44,440 nt of DNA from Alistipes sp. (GCA_017465605.1 JAFTVW010000037.1:1-44440), one strand, 5' to 3'. Shown: positions 25,565 to 34,782, counted from the stretch's first letter. Numbers and translations: made by a program. Notes: generated from the sequence alone by a model not told the origin.

Positions 25565-26743
25565 TTACTTTACCTTGAAAGTATGCTTGTGCAACACCTT
25601 ACCCGTTGCATCAACTACATCAACCGTAATCTCCGATGCGGTGGCTTTCACGTCTAAACGGTCGTTGTTGCTATTCACAAGAATCGGGAATTCGTTACCA
25701 TCGCACGACATAGGCTCGCGCAAGCTATAACGGTGATTGTGACCGCTGAGCATCAAATCAACACCCGCCTTGTTGAGCAGCGGCAGGAACAAACGCTTCA
25801 GCTCGTTGTTGCCATACCAACCCTCACCCTTCGAGAATGGGATATGCAACAAAGCAATCTTAACAGGAGCTGACTTAAACTCCTCGCTCTCAATCGCCTC
25901 GCTGAGCCACTCGGCCAACTTCTCACGATAAGGGCCATATGCGGCAGTACCTCCATACTCAATATCGTTATCGGGCTTATCCTCACCACTATCCAACACC
26001 ACAAATGCCACAGGGCCTTGACGGAAGGTAAAGCAAGGGGTATTTGTTTCGGTGGGGAACAGATTCAAGAATTCGCTAAATCCAGGGCCGCGAGTCTCGT
26101 GATTTCCTCGCACATACACAAGAGGAATATCGGTGGCAAACAACTCCGAAGAACGTTTCAAAAAGTCGCGCTCGATATCCTCAATCGAACCCATAAAGTT
26201 CGACATATCGCCATTGAAAACCATAAAATCGGGAGCCTGCTTCTTGATATCCTTAGTCAACGCAACCAATATAGAGTCACGGCCGTGAATATCATTAATC
26301 ATCGAGAATCGGCACTCGCTCTTTTTGCTATCCAACGTGCGAATAGCGTATGGCTTGCGCGAATATACATTGCTGGCCGACACATTGCCCGACACAGGAT
26401 TGTGACCACTATCATCTACTCCCTGCTGGAAGATACGATAACGATACACAGTACCCGGAGTAAGACCCGTCAGACGGATATGATGTACATTTGTCACCAA
26501 ATGACGACCCAAAAAATCCTCATAGAATCGGGGACGCTGTTCGGCATAAAACGATGTACCATCATCGGGAGCAACCTCCACCCAACCCATTGAGCGGATA
26601 TCCGAAATCCACACGATTGTCATCTCGGTATCAGACACACCCACTACCCAGGGGCCACACTTGGTTTTTGGAGTCTTAATCTCAACGGCCGAAGCTACGA
26701 AAGCCATCAAGACAAATATAAAACTCAGAAAAAGTCTCTTCAT
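25565..26743 (-). CDS. Secreted calcineurin-like metallophosphoesterase
   Basis: Secreted phosphatase of the purple-acid-phosphatase type. A Sec signal peptide (MKRLFLSFIFVLMAFVASA) is followed by an N-terminal fibronectin-like domain (about 25-135, WVVGVSDTEMTIVWIS and the HHIRLTGLTPGTVYRYRI hinge), then a metallophosphoesterase domain. Metal-binding motifs in order are NDIHGRD, NGDMSN, RGNHE, LLHIPFS and SGHNHRY. Length 392 aa. The substrate may be phosphomonoesters or nucleotides. It ends the minus-strand group that begins with the DUF3078 gene. Confidence 0.85.
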   Translation of the reverse strand: MKRLFLSFIFVLMAFVASAVEIKTPKTKCGPWVVGVSDTEMTIVWISDIRSMGWVEVAPDDGTSFYAEQRPRFYEDFLGRHLVTNVHHIRLTGLTPGTVYRYRIFQQGVDDSGHNPVSGNVSASNVYSRKPYAIRTLDSKKSECRFSMINDIHGRDSILVALTKDIKKQAPDFMVFNGDMSNFMGSIEDIERDFLKRSSELFATDIPLVYVRGNHETRGPGFSEFLNLFPTETNTPCFTFRQGPVAFVVLDSGEDKPDNDIEYGGTAAYGPYREKLAEWLSEAIESEEFKSAPVKIALLHIPFSKGEGWYGNNELKRLFLPLLNKAGVDLMLSGHNHRYSLREPMSCDGNEFPILVNSNNDRLDVKATASEITVDVVDATGKVLHKHTFKVK

Positions 26744-26773
26744 ATGTTATAAGTTTTAGGTTCGTGATTTTGA

Positions 26774-26998
26774 TTATTTCTGCTTTACAACTTCATCTTT
26801 CAAGCTATCGACTTTCTCACTCTCTTGTTCAGGACTCTCTTTCTCGACTTTTACGGCTGCGCTAGTGGTAGTTTTTGCTACACCCGCCGACTTAGTCGCA
26901 GGCAATATCGAAGTGTAACTTCCTGCATTAATCACCGTTAAAACGACCAATGCCAACACTCCAAGCGCAAGCAATAATCCTATAATTCGTTTTATCAT
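26774..26998 (-). CDS. Small single-pass membrane protein, unknown function
   Basis: A 74-aa protein with one N-terminal membrane helix (about residues 5-25, IIGLLLALGVLALVVLTVI) and a Ser/Thr/Lys/Glu-rich tail, likely periplasmic. It starts 6 nt after the S41 protease gene on the same strand and is therefore probably translated with it. I do not recognise a family. Its reality is supported by the tight spacing and a clean membrane segment, and it could be a partner or regulator of the protease. Confidence 0.6.
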   Translation of the reverse strand: MIKRIIGLLLALGVLALVVLTVINAGSYTSILPATKSAGVAKTTTSAAVKVEKESPEQESEKVDSLKDEVVKQK

Positions 26999-27004
26999 AT
27001 CTTA

Positions 27005-28693
27005 CTAATTTTCACTCTTGTTATCCGCATCTGTGGCGACATCGGCCTTAGCCTCCGCACCTTTCTCACTCTCCTCAATCCACTTCAAAGCACTTTGTAC
27101 GATATTGTCGATAGGGAAAATATTGTGATAGAACGCATCATCTTCAAGCACCGTATTTCTTCCGATGTAGGCTTTGAGTTGTGCTTCCATAACCTCGCGC
27201 GAGTAGGCTATCTCCGACCTTACAGGTTTCACACCCTTCGATGCGGCATAACGCACAAAATCGTTAAAGAGATTCTTATCGGCCTCAAACATCAAATCCA
27301 AATCCTCCAAAGTCTGTACCTTGTTGAGAGCCTCACGATGCTTGTCGGCATACTCTATCGTATAGCGATATAAGATATTGCGACCCGATACCTCCATATA
27401 GTAACGTGACATATGTGTCGTATCGAGCGGCACAAACAAATCGGGCATAATACCGCCACCTCCATATACAACCTTACCCTTCGGAGTGGTAAAACGGAGC
27501 GAATCGGCAAAATGGATACTATCGGCCGAGAAGAATTCGTTATTTCGGTAACGACGCACAAGATCCATCTGATAATCCAGTTCATCACCATTCTTATATG
27601 GCTTTTGGATAGAACGACCCGTTGGAGTATAGTAACGAGCAACTGTCAAACGCAATGCCGAGCCATCTTTATATGGGAGCTGATTCTGCACCAAACCCTT
27701 TCCAAAGGAGCGACGACCCACAATCGTTCCTCGGTCGTTATCTTGCACAGCACCCGCCAAAATCTCGCTCGAAGAGGCACTCTCCTCGTCAATCAACACC
27801 ACAAGATTTATATCGGTGGCCACACCCTTGCCATTACTGAACTGCTTAACCTGCTCACCCTTGCGGTCCTCGGTATAGACTATAAGATTCCCCGAAGGCA
27901 AGAACTCGTTGGCAATCATAATTGCTTGGTCCATATATCCACCCGAATTACCACGAAGGTCGAAAATCAAATTCTTCATTCCCTGAGCACGCAACTTCAA
28001 CATTGCCAACATCAACTCCTCGTACGATGTGCGGGCAAATTGCGACAGACGTACAAATCCTGTCTTGTCGTCAATCATAAATGCCGACTCAATACTCTTG
28101 ATAGGAATCACATCGCGCACCACAACGATATCGACCAAATCCTCGATACCCAAACGTTTCAACGAGAGTTTCACCTCTGTACCTCGACGACCTCGGAGGC
28201 GTTTCATAATCTCGGCCTGTGGCATCTTCACACCTGCGGCCAAAGTGTCGTTGATTTTGATAATTCTATCGCCTGCGACAACTCCCGCCTTAGCACTTGG
28301 GCCATTGGGTATAACATTCAACACAATCACCGTATCGGTTGCGGCGTTAAATACCACACCAATACCATCGAACTCTCCCTCCAATGGCTCATTCATCTGC
28401 TGCATCTCGCGAGCTGGAATATAAACCGAGTGGGGGTCAAGCTCCTTCATCATAAGCGGAATAACCAACTCCGAGAGTGAATCGAGCGATATGGAATCGA
28501 CAAACTGATGCTCCACAAGCATACAGGTCTGCATAATTTTATTATTCAAGTGCAGATTGCTGCGGTTGACAATCGAGCGAATCTGCGACTCAGCACGATT
28601 ACGCCCCACAAACTGCCCCAGCATAATACCCAGCACTATTCCCGCAGCCAAAATCAGCGGGAAAACAATCGTATATTTTGTATTTTTATACAT
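27005..28693 (-). CDS. C-terminal processing protease, S41 family
   Basis: Periplasmic tail-specific protease anchored by an N-terminal membrane segment (YTIVFPLILAAGIVLGIMLG). A PDZ domain (about 85-165, GIGVVFNAATDTVIVLNVIPNGPSAKAGVVAGDRIIKIND) precedes the S41 domain with FDLRGNSGGYMDQAI. The catalytic dyad is Ser307 in ESASSSEILAGA and Lys332 in RSFGKG, placed by comparison with E. coli Prc S430/K455, with the same 25-residue spacing. At 562 aa it matches Bacteroidota CtpA-like proteases. It is followed by the small membrane protein gene and preceded by the DUF3078 gene 94 nt upstream. Confidence 0.93.
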   Translation of the reverse strand: MYKNTKYTIVFPLILAAGIVLGIMLGQFVGRNRAESQIRSIVNRSNLHLNNKIMQTCMLVEHQFVDSISLDSLSELVIPLMMKELDPHSVYIPAREMQQMNEPLEGEFDGIGVVFNAATDTVIVLNVIPNGPSAKAGVVAGDRIIKINDTLAAGVKMPQAEIMKRLRGRRGTEVKLSLKRLGIEDLVDIVVVRDVIPIKSIESAFMIDDKTGFVRLSQFARTSYEELMLAMLKLRAQGMKNLIFDLRGNSGGYMDQAIMIANEFLPSGNLIVYTEDRKGEQVKQFSNGKGVATDINLVVLIDEESASSSEILAGAVQDNDRGTIVGRRSFGKGLVQNQLPYKDGSALRLTVARYYTPTGRSIQKPYKNGDELDYQMDLVRRYRNNEFFSADSIHFADSLRFTTPKGKVVYGGGGIMPDLFVPLDTTHMSRYYMEVSGRNILYRYTIEYADKHREALNKVQTLEDLDLMFEADKNLFNDFVRYAASKGVKPVRSEIAYSREVMEAQLKAYIGRNTVLEDDAFYHNIFPIDNIVQSALKWIEESEKGAEAKADVATDADNKSEN

Positions 28694-28787
28694 TACAAAT
28701 TCCTATAAAACGCCACCACACACTGCCGCAATAGGCATACCAAAGAGGATTGCCCCGACCCAAATGTCGTCGCGCTTTGCTAAAATT

Positions 28788-29966
28788 TTACTTACTATTA
28801 AACGTATATGACAAACCGAGTGTCAGAGTAGAGTACATTCTGACGGCTGTATTCTGAGCCTTGTTGTACTGCAATTCGTGATAGAAATTGGTTGAGATAT
28901 AGTTCGAGAGTTTAAGCGTAACCCAGTTCTTCCAACCCACCGTTGGGTGCAGACGCTCGTGACGGGGCACCGATGCGGGTTTGGTATCTTTGTTGCTACC
29001 AGCCGCTTCCCAAGCTGCAAGGTCATTTTTATACTTCTCGTAATCCTTAATCTTCGAATTGTTCATCACGTTGGTAATCCAACCGTAATAGGCAATCACC
29101 TGCGTACGATATGTAAGCCAACCCTTCTTACCCCATTTGCGGCTATTCAAATCGAACTGAACCTGCGAACCACCAGAGAATGTAGCGTGTTTGTCGATAT
29201 CTACACCAAAGTAGCTTGTGGCCTTTCGCTCCTCGTAGAGTTTCTTCAATTCATCGTTATAAACCAATGTTCCGTTGGTAGAAAGGGCGTTGAGTGATAC
29301 GGTAATAGGCCATTTTTTGCTGCCGGGCTTATAAGTAATACCGACAGAGAGCGACACATCGGCAGGTGCCAAAAATGCCTTTGTAATATCGGTATCCTCC
29401 TGTGCCGTACGCGACTTATAGACCTTTGCCAACTGGCTCTGAATACGAGCCGTCGCGGTATATGACCAACGGTCGTTAATCTTACGACCCGGACGAGTCT
29501 GCAACCAGAACTGGTCGATATTCTTGAACCATATTCCCTTGCGATGGGTTTCACCCGACTCCTCATCTTTCACATCTACTCTCACGCGGTTGTAACCCAT
29601 ACGAGCCTCACCCTGGGTATTGATGTTGAACCTATCCTTAGCGTATGTATGGTTGAAACCAATAGTAGCCTGCACCGAAGTTGAGTTATCACCACCCCAC
29701 GCATCGTTGTACGAAGCCATCGAGCCCTGCAAACTCATCGACAACGAAAACGCATTACGCTCCTGACGGATACGCTTGCGCTCGGCCTTCTCGCGAGCCT
29801 CGCTATAATAATCGGTTTCGACATTCATCTTATCCTTAATTTGGATAGGCTTGAACTCTACCTTCTGCTTTACCTCCTTATTTTCACTCTCGACCGTAAA
29901 CTGTGCAAACACATCAACTGTCGAGAAAGCCATAACAACCACCAACAAACCTAAAATTCTTCTCAT
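28788..29966 (-). CDS. DUF3078 outer-membrane beta-barrel protein
   Basis: A 392-aa secreted protein with signal peptide MRRILGLLVVVMAFSTVDVFAQ and many alternating, aromatic-ended beta strands (ATIGFNHTYAKDRFNINTQG, GWLTYRTQVIAYYGWI), ending YSTLTLGLSYTFNSK, as in outer-membrane barrels with a terminal aromatic strand. FSLSMSLQGSMASYNDAWGGDNSTSVQATIGFNH near residue 75 is the recognisable DUF3078 stretch. Its function is not established. It is divergent from nfo, and a minus-strand -7 box (TAACTTTG, 30019-30026) precedes it. Confidence 0.8.
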   Translation of the reverse strand: MRRILGLLVVVMAFSTVDVFAQFTVESENKEVKQKVEFKPIQIKDKMNVETDYYSEAREKAERKRIRQERNAFSLSMSLQGSMASYNDAWGGDNSTSVQATIGFNHTYAKDRFNINTQGEARMGYNRVRVDVKDEESGETHRKGIWFKNIDQFWLQTRPGRKINDRWSYTATARIQSQLAKVYKSRTAQEDTDITKAFLAPADVSLSVGITYKPGSKKWPITVSLNALSTNGTLVYNDELKKLYEERKATSYFGVDIDKHATFSGGSQVQFDLNSRKWGKKGWLTYRTQVIAYYGWITNVMNNSKIKDYEKYKNDLAAWEAAGSNKDTKPASVPRHERLHPTVGWKNWVTLKLSNYISTNFYHELQYNKAQNTAVRMYSTLTLGLSYTFNSK

Positions 29967-30018
29967 AACTTATTACATTTAGTAAATAAATTCAATCGTG
30001 CTACCATATAACTTAGTG

Positions 30019-30098
30019 CAAAGTTAAAACTTTTGTGGGAAATTCTTTATATTTGCATAGAGATAATTAACCTATCGGTTAATAATTTGCATTAACCG
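30019..30098. promoter_or_regulatory. Divergent promoter and operator-like repeats, DUF3078 / nfo
   Basis: Minus-strand TAACTTTG (30019-30026) points to the DUF3078 gene and plus-strand TATATTTG (30048-30055) to nfo. Between the second box and nfo lie nested inverted repeats: TTAACC-TATC-GGTTAA (30067-30082) and CGGTTAA / TTAACCG (30076-30082 and 30092-30098, 9-nt spacer). The repeats lie inside the nfo leader, suiting an operator or an RNA hairpin. Confidence 0.4.
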
Positions 30099-30118
30099 AA
30101 CAATTAGAACCAAAGAAT

Positions 30119-30964
30119 ATGAAATATATTGGCGCACACGTCAGCGCATCGGGCGGAGTTGACAACGCCCCGCGCAATGCACATAGCATCGGAGCAACGG
30201 CATTTGCTCTTTTCACTAAGAATCAACGTCAATGGGCAGCACCACCGCTTTCGGAGGAGCAAATCGCGGCATTTCGAGAGGCGTGCCAAACACTCGGCTA
30301 CAAGCCCGAGCAGATTCTGCCCCACGATAGCTACCTAATCAACCTCGGCCACCCCGAAAAGGAGGGATTGGAGAAGTCGCGAGCATCGTTCCTACACGAG
30401 ATGCAACGTTGCCAGCAATTGGGTCTTGACCGCTTGAATTTCCACCCGGGTAGCCACCTGAAAAAAATCTCCGAGCAGGAGAGTTTGGCTCTCGTTGCAG
30501 AGTCTATCAACATCGCATTGGATAAAACCGAAGGCGTAACGGCTGTCATCGAAAATACCGCAGGACAAGGCTCAAATTTGGGTTATGCATTTTGGCATCT
30601 GAGCTACATCATCGACCGCGTGGAGGATAAATCTCGCGTGGGCGTTTGCCTCGATACCTGCCACTCGTTTGCCGCAGGATATGACCTCTCGACCGAGGAG
30701 GGTTGCGATAAGGTTTTTGCTGAATTTGAGAGCGAAGTGGGATTCAAATATCTGCGAGGTATGCACCTGAACGATGCTATGAAACCCTTGCAGAGCCGTG
30801 TTGACCGCCACACTCCGCTCGGCGAGGGATTCCTCGGCATTACCCCCTTCCGCTACATTATGCAAGATGCTCGTTTTGACGGAATCCCACTTATTTTGGA
30901 GACCCCCGACGAGGAGCGTTGGGCCGAGGAGATTACCCTGCTAAAAAGTTTTGCCGAGGAGTAA
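30119..30964 (+). CDS. nfo: Endonuclease IV (apurinic/apyrimidinic endonuclease)
   Basis: Zinc-dependent TIM-barrel AP endonuclease of base-excision repair. The start [14 protein letters not shown] is the family's first barrel strand with its conserved His. [51 protein letters not shown] and ILETP supply the His, Glu and Asp ligands of the three metals. The 281-aa length is normal. It appears to be a single-gene unit. Confidence 0.96.
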   Translation: MKYIGAHVSASGGVDNAPRNAHSIGATAFALFTKNQRQWAAPPLSEEQIAAFREACQTLGYKPEQILPHDSYLINLGHPEKEGLEKSRASFLHEMQRCQQLGLDRLNFHPGSHLKKISEQESLALVAESINIALDKTEGVTAVIENTAGQGSNLGYAFWHLSYIIDRVEDKSRVGVCLDTCHSFAAGYDLSTEEGCDKVFAEFESEVGFKYLRGMHLNDAMKPLQSRVDRHTPLGEGFLGITPFRYIMQDARFDGIPLILETPDEERWAEEITLLKSFAEE

Positions 30965-31051
30965 ATGATTCTTTTGGCAGATATAGAATAGATATTTAAC
31001 GTAAGAATTTGATTTGCAACAAATATTTTTCACTCTTTACGGCTGATTTTA

Positions 31052-31081
31052 TTGGTTTTGCGAAAAAAATTCTTACCTTTG
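31052..31081 (+). promoter_or_regulatory. Promoter of rpsP
   Basis: TTG (31052-31054), 19-nt spacer, TACCTTTG (31074-31081). The predicted start near 31088 gives a leader of about 55 nt. Confidence 0.7.
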
Positions 31082-31143
31082 CGACCGAAAACCCCGAAAG
31101 CGTAGGGTTGCGTTTTATAATTAACTAATAAATTTTATAGCAA

Positions 31144-31662
31144 ATGGCTGTTAAAATTCGTTTGGCACGTCACGGTAAGAAGGGTGCTCCCATCTACCAC
31201 ATCGTTGCCGCAGATAGCAGAGCGCCACGTGATGGTAAATTTATCGAGAAATTGGGTGTATATAACCCCAACACGAATCCTGCTACAATCGATTTGAAGT
31301 TCGACCGAGCTTTGGATTGGTTACTCAAAGGCGCACAACCTACCGATACTTGTCGAGCAATTCTCTCGTACAAGGGCGTATTATACAAGAAGCACCTGTT
31401 GGGCGGTGTAGCTAAGGGCGCATTCTCTGAGAGCGACGCTGAGGCTAAGTTCAACAAGTGGTTGGGTGAGAAGGAGGGCAAGATTGCCGCTAAGGTAAAC
31501 AAGCTCGCTACTGACGCTAAGGCTGCTGAGAAGGCTGCTTTGGCTGCCGAGACTAAGGTTAAGGAGGAGCGTGCTGCTGCCATCGCAGAGAAGAAGGCTG
31601 CTGCCGTAGCTGAGGCTGCTGCTGAGCAGGCTGAGGAGACAGCAGAGGTTGCTGCTGAGTAA
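31144..31662 (+). CDS. rpsP: 30S ribosomal protein S16 with long C-terminal tail
   Basis: Small-subunit protein. The conserved core is residues 1-85 ([41 protein letters not shown]). The protein is 172 aa against about 80-90 aa in most bacteria because of a tail of roughly 85 residues rich in Ala, Lys and Glu, probably helical. Such extensions are known for Bacteroidota S16. A hairpin terminator lies between it and rimM. Confidence 0.96.
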   Translation: MAVKIRLARHGKKGAPIYHIVAADSRAPRDGKFIEKLGVYNPNTNPATIDLKFDRALDWLLKGAQPTDTCRAILSYKGVLYKKHLLGGVAKGAFSESDAEAKFNKWLGEKEGKIAAKVNKLATDAKAAEKAALAAETKVKEERAAAIAEKKAAAVAEAAAEQAEETAEVAAE

Positions 31663-31686
31663 ATTGCACTCACTTCCTATGAGCAA

Positions 31687-31718
31687 AGGGGCGTATCCGT
31701 AGGAACGCTCCTTTTTTG
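31687..31718 (+). terminator. Terminator between rpsP and rimM
   Basis: AGGGGCGT (31687-31694) pairs with ACGCTCCT (31705-31712) with one G.T pair, followed by a T-run. It probably attenuates rimM relative to rpsP. Confidence 0.75.
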
Positions 31719-31763
31719 TTACAACAATTTTTTCAAGTCCAAAATTTCCATACATTTCCGACT

Positions 31764-32276
31764 ATGCAAGAGAAGATAGCAGTAGCCCGCATTGGCAAAC
31801 TTTTTGGCGAGGCTCGCAAGGGCGGCGTATCGGTCACTCTTTACGACACCTTTCCCGAAGAGTTCGACCCCGAGACAGAGCCTCTGTTCGTTGAAATAGA
31901 TTCGCTCGATGTTCCGCTTTGGTGCCAAAGCATTGAGTATCGTGGCCAAAAGGGAGCTACAATACATTTCGAGGATTTCGACACACCCCGTCGCTCGGAG
32001 GAGCTGGTCGGCAAGGAGCTATATATGACAAGCGAGGAGTCGGAGCCGCAGAGCGATGAGTTCTATATGGAGGATTTGATTGGTTTCAGCGTAGAGTGCG
32101 GCACGGCTCAGGGCGAGATTGTTGATTACTATGATAGTGAGCATAATCCCCTGTTCGGCGTTGATTTCGGCAATGGCGAGCAGCTAATTCCCGCCGCCGA
32201 AGAGTTTTTCCTACACATCGATTTTGAGAAGGAGCATATCAAATTACAACTCCCCGAAGGATTGCTCGATTTGTAA
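31764..32276 (+). CDS. rimM: Ribosome maturation factor RimM
   Basis: Assembly factor that binds S19 and helps mature the 16S rRNA head. The N-terminal RimM domain begins IAVARIGKLFGEARKGGVSVTLYD. The C-terminal PRC-barrel-like half contains MEDLIGFSVECGTAQGEIVDYYDSEHNPLFGVDFGNGEQLIPAAEEFFLHID. The rpsP-rimM order is widely conserved. I chose the ATG at 31764 (170 aa). An upstream frame start at 31716 begins in the preceding T-tract and is unlikely. Confidence 0.9.
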   Translation: MQEKIAVARIGKLFGEARKGGVSVTLYDTFPEEFDPETEPLFVEIDSLDVPLWCQSIEYRGQKGATIHFEDFDTPRRSEELVGKELYMTSEESEPQSDEFYMEDLIGFSVECGTAQGEIVDYYDSEHNPLFGVDFGNGEQLIPAAEEFFLHIDFEKEHIKLQLPEGLLDL

Positions 32277-32332
32277 TATCTCCACCGTATTATTCGCTCC
32301 ACCACAAACAAGCGGTAATGGTATCAAACAAG

Positions 32333-32375
32333 CAGCCCTCAAAAGCCTTTTACAGAAGACTTTTGAGGGCTGTTT
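32333..32375. terminator. Bidirectional terminator, rimM / fucosidase
   Basis: CAGCCCTCAAAAG (32333-32345) pairs perfectly with CTTTTGAGGGCTG (32360-32372), with T residues after it on the plus strand. It ends rimM and the long minus-strand gene group. Confidence 0.85.
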
Positions 32376-32393
32376 CACTTGCAATATAGCCTG

Positions 32394-33824
32394 CTAATAA
32401 GCTGCCACCCTCGCAATCGTGAGCGGACCACGCGAATCCAAAAAGCGCACCCTTAAAGCCGTTGTCGAAATACCTTCAATAGGCAATATTCGCTTGTATC
32501 CTACGGTTGTACCCGATGCAACGCTCTGCCACTTACCATCTTGCAGAGCTTCAATCTCAAACTTACGCACACGCTGACCCAATGCGATATGTTCTTGAAT
32601 CATAACGTATGATATCTTTTGTGGCTCACGCCAAGTAAGTTCCACATCGCCTGTCACAACATCATCGGCTGTCGCCCAATACTTCTCATCGTCACCCAAC
32701 ATATTCTTTGCACCAAAGCCACAACCTCTGCTCGATGAAGCCTTGATAGTTGCCTTTGCAGTTAAATCCTCAGCAAAGGTATCCTCAACCATCTTGCGCC
32801 ACGCCATAAGTGACTCAATATCCTGCTCAGGCACTCTACCTCGACGGTCGGGCGCAAGATTCAAAAGCAATGTACCGCCACGACCTACCGATGTTAGATA
32901 TATATCAAATAGTTTTTCAGGGGTCTTGGGTTGCTGATTCTCGTGATAGAACCAGCCCGGACGAATCGACACATCGGCCTCAGCAGGTGCCCAACGGTTA
33001 CCATCTTCCATACCGTGAGCCAAAGCCTTCACGTTATCACGACCCTTTGGATACAGCTCCTCGGGTGAAGCCATCGCCCAACAATGCTCGGCAATTACTC
33101 CTCGCTCGTTGCTGCACCAACGTGCATCTGGCAACGACGAACTCCACACCACAGTTTCGGGCGAAAGCTCACGAATAATCTCTACGACTTTTGGCCAATC
33201 GTAGTAGAGGTAACCCGACTCCACTCGACGCACCTCATTTGCACCGCCATAATAACCATCACCACCATTTGCGCCATCGAACCACATCTCAAACACGGGT
33301 CCATAGTTGGTCAAAAGCTCACGCAACTGCTTGCGGTAGTAATCCAAATACTCATCGGTGCCATAACCTGCGTGGTTACGGTCCCAGGGCGAAAGATATA
33401 TTCCAAACTTTATATCGGCCTTACGACACGCAGCTGCAACCTCACCTACAATATCGCCTTTACCGCCTTTATATGGTGAGTTCTTCACCGAATGCTCGGT
33501 ATAAGCACTTGGCCATAGGCAGAATCCATCGTGATGCTTGGCTGTGAGAATCAAGCCCTTCAAACCCGCATCTTTCACAACCTTAACCAATGCATCAGCA
33601 TCGAAATCGGTGGGATTGAACAACTCAGGCGACTCATCACCATAACCCCACTCCTTATCGGTGAAGGTGTTGATTGTAAAGTGAACAAACGCATATTGCT
33701 CCATCTTGTGCCACTTTAACTGACGCTCGGCTGGCACTACGCTCATAGGAGCGGGAGCATCAACACCACACGCAACCAATACAACAGTTGCCAACAAAAT
33801 CAGATATTTAATTTTACCTCTCAT
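32394..33824 (-). CDS. Alpha-L-fucosidase, GH29, lipoprotein
   Basis: Retaining exo-fucosidase acting on host glycans such as mucin fucose. A lipoprotein leader ends LATVVLVAC. The GH29 barrel contains WHKMEQYAFVHFTINTF, LILTAKHHDGFCLWPS, the nucleophile D183 in MWFDGANGG, and DVSIRPGWFYHENQQ. A C-terminal domain (from about residue 345) resembles an F5/8-type carbohydrate-binding module. At 476 aa it is the size of GH29 subfamily B members with broader linkage use. I chose the ATG at 33824 over that at 33851 because the leader begins there. It is the last gene of the minus-strand series, after a HAD lipoprotein. Confidence 0.9.
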   Translation of the reverse strand: MRGKIKYLILLATVVLVACGVDAPAPMSVVPAERQLKWHKMEQYAFVHFTINTFTDKEWGYGDESPELFNPTDFDADALVKVVKDAGLKGLILTAKHHDGFCLWPSAYTEHSVKNSPYKGGKGDIVGEVAAACRKADIKFGIYLSPWDRNHAGYGTDEYLDYYRKQLRELLTNYGPVFEMWFDGANGGDGYYGGANEVRRVESGYLYYDWPKVVEIIRELSPETVVWSSSLPDARWCSNERGVIAEHCWAMASPEELYPKGRDNVKALAHGMEDGNRWAPAEADVSIRPGWFYHENQQPKTPEKLFDIYLTSVGRGGTLLLNLAPDRRGRVPEQDIESLMAWRKMVEDTFAEDLTAKATIKASSSRGCGFGAKNMLGDDEKYWATADDVVTGDVELTWREPQKISYVMIQEHIALGQRVRKFEIEALQDGKWQSVASGTTVGYKRILPIEGISTTALRVRFLDSRGPLTIARVAAY

Positions 33825-33858
33825 AATACAAATTTGAAAACATAGGGTCATTAATTAG

Positions 33859-34782
33859 TTAGTATAGAAATGCGACTCTCTCAGGCAACTTTGTAAAGTC
33901 GGTTATATGGATATAGTCCATACCTCCCAAACGGATATGGCTATCGCCACCGCCATCACCAAAGTCATCGCCTATATATAGTATTTCATCTCGTGTAAAT
34001 CCATTACGATGCGCATAATCCATTACTGCATCGTACTTATTGTACTGTTTTTCAGTAAAGTCAAACGACGTAGAGCCGCCAATATATACGGTGTAACCCT
34101 TAAATAGCTCACATACTTCTTTATATATTGCACGACGTTTTGCCCTATCAGGGTCAAACACCAACTTATCTTCACGTTTAGCCTCTGTGCCAAGTAATCC
34201 GAATGTCACCATACCTGCATCGTGAAACTCCACCGACTCACCTGCATACTCCGTATAACCGTGCTTTTCGCGTATAAGCTGCGCATTTTTCAAGAAAAAC
34301 TCCTTATCTACCTTACAACGGTCGTTGCGCACCTCAACAAACTCTCCATTGACAACCGTACTCTCCTGCATACCATAATTGGCCACAATATCAATCGGAT
34401 ACTGTCCCATCTGATTATATATTCGCAAAGCATTTCCCGCTCCTACCATAATCACCTTATACTTGGGATTGGTCATCAATTTATCGAGAACTTCTCTGTT
34501 TTCAGGAGTCAGAGGAGTCTTATGATTGGTCAAAGTGCCGTCCAAATCAAAACATAGCAGACGCTTTTGAGCCTTAATCTCTGCCCCTCTTTCGGCCACA
34601 TCAGCTTCGTCTATACGCGAAGCGCAATCATACCAAGCCTGCACTTGCTCCTTGTCAACATCGCTCATCAACTGTTCGAAGCTCATTTTGTCGAAATCAA
34701 GAACCTCTTTTTCATTCTTTCCACAACAAGCCGTCACCACAAACAACAACGCTACAACGGCCACACGAATTAGTAGTTTCAT
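33859..34782 (-). CDS. HAD-superfamily phosphatase, predicted lipoprotein
   Basis: Haloacid-dehalogenase phosphatase with motif I CFDLDGTLTN (nucleophile D79, acid D81) and motif IV YIGDDFGDGGGDSHI. The cap and layout resemble type IIB HAD and eukaryotic phosphomannomutase proteins. The N-terminus (MKLLIRVAVVALLFVVTACCG) is a lipoprotein leader, so the enzyme should be anchored outside the cytoplasm, which is unusual for this fold. It sits 34 nt before the fucosidase gene and 18 nt after ygiQ on the same strand. The substrate is unknown, and a sugar phosphate is a guess from the fold. Confidence 0.75.
   Translation of the reverse strand: MKLLIRVAVVALLFVVTACCGKNEKEVLDFDKMSFEQLMSDVDKEQVQAWYDCASRIDEADVAERGAEIKAQKRLLCFDLDGTLTNHKTPLTPENREVLDKLMTNPKYKVIMVGAGNALRIYNQMGQYPIDIVANYGMQESTVVNGEFVEVRNDRCKVDKEFFLKNAQLIREKHGYTEYAGESVEFHDAGMVTFGLLGTEAKREDKLVFDPDRAKRRAIYKEVCELFKGYTVYIGGSTSFDFTEKQYNKYDAVMDYAHRNGFTRDEILYIGDDFGDGGGDSHIRLGGMDYIHITDFTKLPERVAFLY

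Noticed and set aside
27413-28480. 355-codon open frame on the plus strand
   Set aside because: It is antisense to the S41 protease, with a His/Ile/Thr-rich composition typical of a mirrored frame.
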